Of a DNA stretch of 64,000 bases, positions 59,964-64,000 are shown in pieces. The notes under the pieces are model-generated. The model made no database searches. It was not told the DNA's origin and saw only the letters and a program-made list of their open reading frames with translations. Positions within the stretch are counted from its first letter, which is position 1, and each line of letters opens with the position of its first letter. Source of the stretch: PALSA-612 sp963791225 (GTDB taxonomy: Bacteria; Actinomycetota; Thermoleophilia; Gaiellales; Gaiellaceae); contig CAWBRV010000004.1 in the NCBI GenBank assembly GCA_963791225.1, positions 1 to 64,000 on the forward strand, written 5' to 3'. The position numbers and the translations under genes are program-made.

Positions 59964-61409
59964 ATGGCCACGACCGCTTCAGCCATGTCGCAGGGACAGT
60001 CCCTCGGACCTGTCCCGCGCGACCACGTCCTCGTCCTCTTCGGAGCGACGGGCGACCTCGCGAAGCGGAAGCTCCTGCCCGGCCTCTTCCATCTCGTCGC
60101 ATCCGGGCTCATGCCCGAGCGCTACCGCATCGTGGGAACGTCCCGACGGCCGCTCGCCGACGACGGGTTTCGCGCACACGCCCGCGCCGCCGTGACCGAG
60201 TTCGGCCGGCAGGACGCGAGCGACGACGCGTGGGACGAATTCGCTGCTCGGCTCTCCTACGCGGCCTCCGACGTGGGTGCGGCGGAGGATCTCACCGACG
60301 CGGTCGAACACGCCGAAGCCGCGATCGGCGGCAAGAGCGAGCGCCTCATCTACCTCTCCGTCCCGCCGGGGGCAATGGCCGGAATCGTCGAGACGCTCGG
60401 CGGCGCCGGCCTCGCGGGCGGCGCGCGCGTGATCATGGAGAAACCGTTCGGAACCGACCTGGCGTCGGCCCGCGCCCTGAACCAGATGGTGCACGGCGTC
60501 TTCGCCGAGGAGCAGATCTTCCGCATCGACCACTTCCTCGGCAAGGAGACGGTGCAGAACATCCTCGCGCTCCGCTTCGCCAACGGCCTCTTCGAGCCGG
60601 TCTGGAACCGCGACCACATCGACCACGTCCAGATCGACGTCCCCGAGATGCTCTCGATCGAAGGTCGCGCGGCGTTCTACGAGCGCACGGGCGCGTTTCG
60701 CGACATGCTCGTGACGCATCTCGCCCAGGTGCTCGGGTTCGTCGCCATGGAGCCGCCCGTCTCGCTCGCCGCCGACGCCCTGGACGCGGAAAAGACCAAG
60801 GTTTTCGAGGCGATGAAGCCGCTGGAACCGGGGAAGGTCGTCCGCGGCCGCTACGACGGCTATCTCGACGAGGACGGCGTCGCTCCCGACTCCGAGACCG
60901 AGACCTTCGTCGCGCTCGAGGCCGAGATCGACAACTGGCGCTGGGCCGGCGTCCCGTTCTTCCTTCGCACGGGCAAGCGGCTCGCGGAGGGCCGGCGCGT
61001 GATCACGGTCGCTTTCAAGGAGCCGCCGCTCCGCATGTTCGGCGGCGACGGCTTCGGCCCCAACGAGCTCGTGTTCGAGGTCGGCGAGCCGGGCGGGATC
61101 CGGCTCGACTTCCTCGCCAAGGTTCCCGGGGCCGAGCTGCGCCTCGGACCGGCGCACATGAGCTTCGACTACGCGGACTCGTTCTGCGCGGCGAACCAGC
61201 TCGAAGCCTACGAGCGGCTGATCCACGACGCGATGCTCGGCGACCGGACCTTGTTCACGACCTCGAAGGGCATCGAGCGGCTCTGGGAGGTCGCGACGCC
61301 GGTGCTCGAGTCACCGCCGACTCTCCATCTCTATCCTCCAGGTTCCTGGGGGCCAGAGGCGGCGCACGACCTGATCGCTCCCCGTCACTGGCGTCTTCCG
61401 GAGGCATGA
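59964..61409 (+). CDS. zwf: Glucose-6-phosphate 1-dehydrogenase
   Basis: A 481-residue enzyme. VLFGATGDLAKRKLLPGLF is the NADP motif, RVIMEKPFGTD and RIDHFLGKETVQNIL (the catalytic signature) are present. It makes 6-phosphogluconolactone and NADPH, feeding the pentose phosphate or Entner-Doudoroff route. No gnd or pgl is next to it. ATG 59964 is chosen; ATG 59985 is an alternative. Confidence 0.96.
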   Translation: MATTASAMSQGQSLGPVPRDHVLVLFGATGDLAKRKLLPGLFHLVASGLMPERYRIVGTSRRPLADDGFRAHARAAVTEFGRQDASDDAWDEFAARLSYAASDVGAAEDLTDAVEHAEAAIGGKSERLIYLSVPPGAMAGIVETLGGAGLAGGARVIMEKPFGTDLASARALNQMVHGVFAEEQIFRIDHFLGKETVQNILALRFANGLFEPVWNRDHIDHVQIDVPEMLSIEGRAAFYERTGAFRDMLVTHLAQVLGFVAMEPPVSLAADALDAEKTKVFEAMKPLEPGKVVRGRYDGYLDEDGVAPDSETETFVALEAEIDNWRWAGVPFFLRTGKRLAEGRRVITVAFKEPPLRMFGGDGFGPNELVFEVGEPGGIRLDFLAKVPGAELRLGPAHMSFDYADSFCAANQLEAYERLIHDAMLGDRTLFTTSKGIERLWEVATPVLESPPTLHLYPPGSWGPEAAHDLIAPRHWRLPEA

Positions 61410-61912
61410 TGCGCGGCGTGCGGACAGCTCTCGCGCTTGCCGCGGCCCTCGCAGTCGTCGCGCCCGGATCGATGGCGCGGGCCGGCTCGGCTCCGCTGAT
61501 CGTTCGCACGGACAAGAACTTCGGGCGGATCCTCCTCACCCGCGCCCACAAAGCGCTCTACTTCTGGGGCGTCGAGAAGCGGGCCGGGCGGATCGTCTGC
61601 ACGGGCAGCTGTCTCGACCGGTGGCCGCCGCTCGTCGTCAAGTCGCGCGCGGCCGCGCCGAAGAGCATTCCGGGCGTGAAGGGCAGCTTCGGCGTCGTCA
61701 GGCGCCCCGACGGGCGGTTGCAGGTCACCTACAAGGGCCTCGCCCTCCACGCGGATGTCGAGGACGCGCCGAACGAGGTTCGCTGTAACAACGTCGAGCG
61801 CTGGTTCGTCGTCTGCGTGGAGCGCTTTCGGGCGTGTCCGAACGGTTCCCCTGGCGCTCCGGCGCAGGAGCATGTATCATATGTCTTGAATTTGCAGGGT
61901 CTTTACATTTGA
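61406..61912 (+). CDS. Secreted COG4315-like repeat protein
   Basis: A 168-residue exported protein. A signal peptide (TALALAAALAVVAPGSMARA) is followed by FGRILLTRAHKALYFWGVE and CTGSCLDRWPPLVV, the pattern of the secreted lipoprotein-repeat family of unknown function. There is no lipobox Cys. The C-terminal 25 residues are unusual for the family and are read from an AT-richer stretch (61870-61915). ATG 61406 overlaps the zwf stop. Confidence 0.75.
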   Translation: MMRGVRTALALAAALAVVAPGSMARAGSAPLIVRTDKNFGRILLTRAHKALYFWGVEKRAGRIVCTGSCLDRWPPLVVKSRAAAPKSIPGVKGSFGVVRRPDGRLQVTYKGLALHADVEDAPNEVRCNNVERWFVVCVERFRACPNGSPGAPAQEHVSYVLNLQGLYI

Positions 61913-62005
61913 AAGCGGAATCTCCACCAGCCCCGCGTCGTTTTCCTCTGTGACGCACGACGATCCGGCGACGTAACGACGCCGGGGCCGTAACGAAGAG
62001 AAGGA

Positions 62006-63085
62006 GTGACTGAACTGAGCAACTTGCTGGAAATCGATGCCCGGACCTTCCTCGACAACGCCGAGGACCTCGGCATGGTCGACGACGTTGCAATCGAGGC
62101 GTTCGCGACCGAGCACGACCTCGACGAGGACGAGATCGGGGCGCTGCGCGCCGAGCTCGCAGAGCGCGGAGTCGAGATCGTCGAGACCGCCTCTGCCGAC
62201 GCCGGCGACGACGAGGCCGCTCCCGTGCGTATCACTCACGAGGCGTCCGGAACGACCGACTCGCTGACACTGTTCATGAACGCGGCCGGTCGCTACCCGC
62301 TGCTCACGGCGGCGGAGGAGGTCATGCTCGCGAAGCGCGTCGAGCGCGGCGACGGGGCCGCAAAGGAGCGGATGATCAACTCGAACCTGCGCCTCGTCGT
62401 CTCGATTGCGAAGCGCTACCAGGGCCACGGTCTGCCGCTGTCCGACCTCGTCCAGGAGGGCGTGATCGGGCTGAACCGTGCCGTCGAGAAGTTCGACTGG
62501 CGGCGCGGCTACAAGTTCTCGACCTACGCCACCTGGTGGATCCGCCAGGCCTGCCAGCGCGCGGTCGCGAACCAGTCGGCGACGATCCGCGTGCCTGCGC
62601 ACGTCCACGAGCGCCAGGTCAAGCTGGCGCGGGCGCGCCAGCGCCTCGAGGCCAAGACCGGCCAGGCTCCGACCGAGGAGGAGCTTGCCGCCGCAACCGG
62701 CCTCGAGCTGCGGCACGTCGAGGAGGCGCTCGGCACGGTCGAGGCGTCCGTCTCGCTGAACCAGTCCGTCGGCGACGACGACGGCGGTGAGCTCGGTGAC
62801 CTGTTCGCCGACTCGAGCGCCGACGACCCGGCCGAGGTCGCGGGCGAAGCGCTGCGGCGTGAGTCGGTCCGCACCGCTGTGCGTCGGCTGCCGGAGCGCG
62901 AGCGCCGGCTGCTGGAGCTGCGCTTCGGCTTCGACGGCGAGCCGACCTCGCTCGAGGCGATCGGCAAGGAGCTCGGCCTCACTCGCGAGCGTGTCCGCCA
63001 GCTCGAGGCGCAGGCGCTCAGCCGCCTCGCCGTCCAGCTCGAGGGCCTCGTCGCCACCGACGAGGACCTCACCAACGCCGCCTAG
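62006..63085 (+). CDS. rpoD: RNA polymerase principal-type sigma factor
   Basis: A 359-residue sigma-70 factor. An acidic region 1.1-like domain (residues 1-60, LLEIDARTFLDNAEDLG) sets it apart from the sigma factor at 50239. Region 2 (NSNLRLVVSIAKRYQGHGLPLSDLVQEG and FDWRRGYKFSTYATWWIRQA) and region 4.2 (GLTRERVRQLEAQALSRL) are intact. It probably recognises TANNNT -10 boxes such as those listed in this window. GTG 62006 has GAAGAG 5 nt upstream. Confidence 0.92.
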   Translation: MTELSNLLEIDARTFLDNAEDLGMVDDVAIEAFATEHDLDEDEIGALRAELAERGVEIVETASADAGDDEAAPVRITHEASGTTDSLTLFMNAAGRYPLLTAAEEVMLAKRVERGDGAAKERMINSNLRLVVSIAKRYQGHGLPLSDLVQEGVIGLNRAVEKFDWRRGYKFSTYATWWIRQACQRAVANQSATIRVPAHVHERQVKLARARQRLEAKTGQAPTEEELAAATGLELRHVEEALGTVEASVSLNQSVGDDDGGELGDLFADSSADDPAEVAGEALRRESVRTAVRRLPERERRLLELRFGFDGEPTSLEAIGKELGLTRERVRQLEAQALSRLAVQLEGLVATDEDLTNAA

Positions 63086-63105
63086 CTGCGCGCGAGAGAC
63101 CCAAT

Positions 63106-63138
63106 GCTCACGGGCCCCGTTCGGGGCCCGTGAGCTTT
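63106..63138 (+). terminator. Terminator of the rpoD gene
   Basis: GCTCACGGGCCCC (63106-63118) and GGGGCCCGTGAGC (63123-63135) form a perfect 13-bp stem around GTTC, followed by TTT. Confidence 0.85.
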
Positions 63139-63153
63139 CGACCAGCGGATTAG

Positions 63154-63159
63154 TACGGT
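63154..63159 (+). promoter_or_regulatory. -10 box TACGGT for the leader ORF/ABC exporter unit
   Basis: TACGGT is followed by 7 nt and GTG 63167, the start of a 26-codon ORF. Confidence 0.5.
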
Positions 63160-63166
63160 AAGGACG

Positions 63167-63247
63167 GTGGCCGAAGGCACGCTTGGTGAAGCGCAGACAT
63201 GCTCCGCGAAGCCCAGGCTTCGCCTGGGCGTAGCTCGCGCCGCGTGA
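63167..63247 (+). CDS. Possible 26-residue leader peptide upstream of the ABC exporter
   Basis: GTG 63167 opens a 26-codon frame whose TGA overlaps the GTG start of the ABC transporter gene (GTGA at 63244-63247). Two mutually exclusive hairpins lie inside it: 63206-63213 with 63216-63223, and 63211-63218 with 63222-63229. The arrangement resembles a translational attenuator. No family is known, and the peptide has no evident sensor codon run. Confidence 0.4.
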   Translation: MAEGTLGEAQTCSAKPRLRLGVARAA

Positions 63248-64000
63248 AGGTAGACCACGCAGGGAAGGGGGCCCGCGGGGGAGACCGGCGGTCTACCGCG
63301 CGCGAAGACGCCTGGCGGTTTCTGCTGGCCGCGATCAGGGCGCAGCGCGCCGGGGTCTTCTGGGCTGTCCTCGCGGGTGCCGCCTGGCAGGCGGCGGCGA
63401 TCGTCGCGCCGCTCTTCATCGGGGAGGCGATCGACCAGGGCGTCGTCGGCGGCGACCGCACTGCGCTCTATGCCTGGTGCGCCGCGATTCTCGTCGTCGG
63501 TGTCGTCGAGGCGATCGGCGGCGCCGTCCGCCACTACTTCGCGATCCGCAACCGCGCGCGCGGTGACGCGTACGTCCGCGACGAGATCTACGGGCACGCG
63601 CTGGAGCTCGACGTCTCCTATCACGACCGGGTCGGCGCCGGCGACCTGATGAGCCGCGCCTCGAACGACGCCGAGCTCGTGGCGCGCGTGCTCGACTCGG
63701 CCGGGCACACGGTCGGCTACCTCGTGACCGTCGTCGCGGTCGCGATCGTGCTGCCGATTCTCGACTGGCGCCTCGCGCTCGTCGTGCTGATTCCGCTGCC
63801 GCTGCTGTCGGTCGGCTTCTGGCGCTACTCGGCCCGCTACGCGGAGTGCACACGGGTGCTGCAGGAGGAGCTGGCCGTTTCGACCGCGCTCGCCGAGGAG
63901 ACGATCAGCGGGATCCGCGTCGTCAAGGGGCTCGGAGCGGGCCCCGAGCTCGAGCGCCGTTTCCGCGCCGCGAGCGACCGGATCGTCGAGCGGGCTCTCG
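63244..64000 (+). CDS. ABC exporter, transmembrane domain (partial)
   Basis: The visible 252 residues hold a typical type I exporter transmembrane domain: AIVAPLFIGEAIDQGVVGGD after helix 1, LDVSYHDRVGAGDLMSRASND, which matches the coupling-helix region, and AEETISGIRVVKGLG. The ATP-binding domain lies past the window end. The family includes MdlB/LmrA-like multidrug exporters. GTG 63244 overlaps the upstream leader ORF; ATG 63199 is an in-frame alternative. Direction of transport is export by family. Confidence 0.87.
   Translation, partial: MKVDHAGKGARGGDRRSTAREDAWRFLLAAIRAQRAGVFWAVLAGAAWQAAAIVAPLFIGEAIDQGVVGGDRTALYAWCAAILVVGVVEAIGGAVRHYFAIRNRARGDAYVRDEIYGHALELDVSYHDRVGAGDLMSRASNDAELVARVLDSAGHTVGYLVTVVAVAIVLPILDWRLALVVLIPLPLLSVGFWRYSARYAECTRVLQEELAVSTALAEETISGIRVVKGLGAGPELERRFRAASDRIVERAL

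Noticed and set aside
59708..61405. Long open frame before the secreted COG4315-like protein
   Set aside because: It runs out of frame through zwf; only the part from ATG 61406 has a signal peptide and family motifs.
61870..62005. A specific -35/-10 promoter for rpoD in the AT-rich stretch
   Set aside because: TTGAAT and TATCAT are present but not at a workable spacing; I could not choose a promoter with confidence.

Overview
The window is a roughly 70% G+C, densely packed chromosomal segment. The gene set (AddAB-type recombination nuclease, AsnA, group 3b hydrogenase, two sigma-70 factors, DUF1918 and three-helix-bundle proteins, a secreted GXY-repeat protein), the many GTG starts and the probable leaderless promoters suggest a deep-branching actinobacterium, most likely class Thermoleophilia (Gaiella/Solirubrobacter-like). 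That placement is inferred from gene content and base composition, not from a marker-gene tree.

Layout. 1-5.3 kb: end of dprA, then an overlapping run (metallo-hydrolase-like, FAD oxidoreductase, cupin, GNAT), a CDP-alcohol phosphotransferase plus cytidylyltransferase pair, and a secreted protein. 5.3-9.1 kb (minus): proton-translocating transhydrogenase pntAA-AB-B with an ornithine-cyclodeaminase-family gene. 9.1-11.4 kb: two hairpin repeats, an HD-GYP gene, an isocitrate-dehydrogenase-like gene and a zinc-ribbon/AT-hook mini-protein. 11.5-23.6 kb: genome maintenance and redox (addB, addA, nth, PAS protein, trxB, rmuC, dinG). 24.4-31.2 kb: an intact tRNA-Leu(UAA) followed by three decayed copies of its 3' half, each bounding a small block of accessory genes. 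The blocks hold an orphan peptide-binding protein, a frameshifted delta-60 propeller, and a block with a cNMP-thioredoxin-reductase fusion and a RuBisCO-like protein. 31.2-38.8 kb: AlkZ-like winged-helix protein, HAD phosphatase, MshEN-domain protein, glutamate dehydrogenase, CBS protein, secreted protein, Ppx/GppA with a frameshifted coiled-coil gene, tRNA-fMet and a DyP peroxidase.

38.9-43.5 kb (minus) is a pyruvate:ferredoxin oxidoreductase operon (porB/A/D/G) with a GltD-like NAD(P)H oxidoreductase and a CBS protein. Next come asnA with a coupled 38-residue ORF, a GXY-repeat secreted protein, a P2-type cation ATPase operon, small stress-type proteins, a second CBS protein, a sigma factor, and a beta-eliminating lyase coupled to a cyclic-2,3-diphosphoglycerate-synthetase-like GTPase. 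53.9-58.9 kb (minus) is a complete group 3b [NiFe] hydrogenase operon hydB-cNMP-hydG-hydD-hydA-protease. The window closes with a VOC protein, zwf, a secreted lipoprotein-like protein, the region-1.1-containing principal-type sigma factor and the start of an ABC exporter preceded by a possible leader peptide.

Functionally, transhydrogenase, glucose-6-phosphate dehydrogenase, glutamate dehydrogenase, the Por/GltD-like operon and the NADP-linked hydrogenase all converge on NADPH and ferredoxin balance. This fits an organism that meets oxygen limitation and disposes of or recovers reductant as H2. The most unusual features are the serial tRNA-Leu 3' remnants, a promoter-plus-terminator unit upstream of rmuC, and the set of -10 boxes placed 6-9 nt from start codons.
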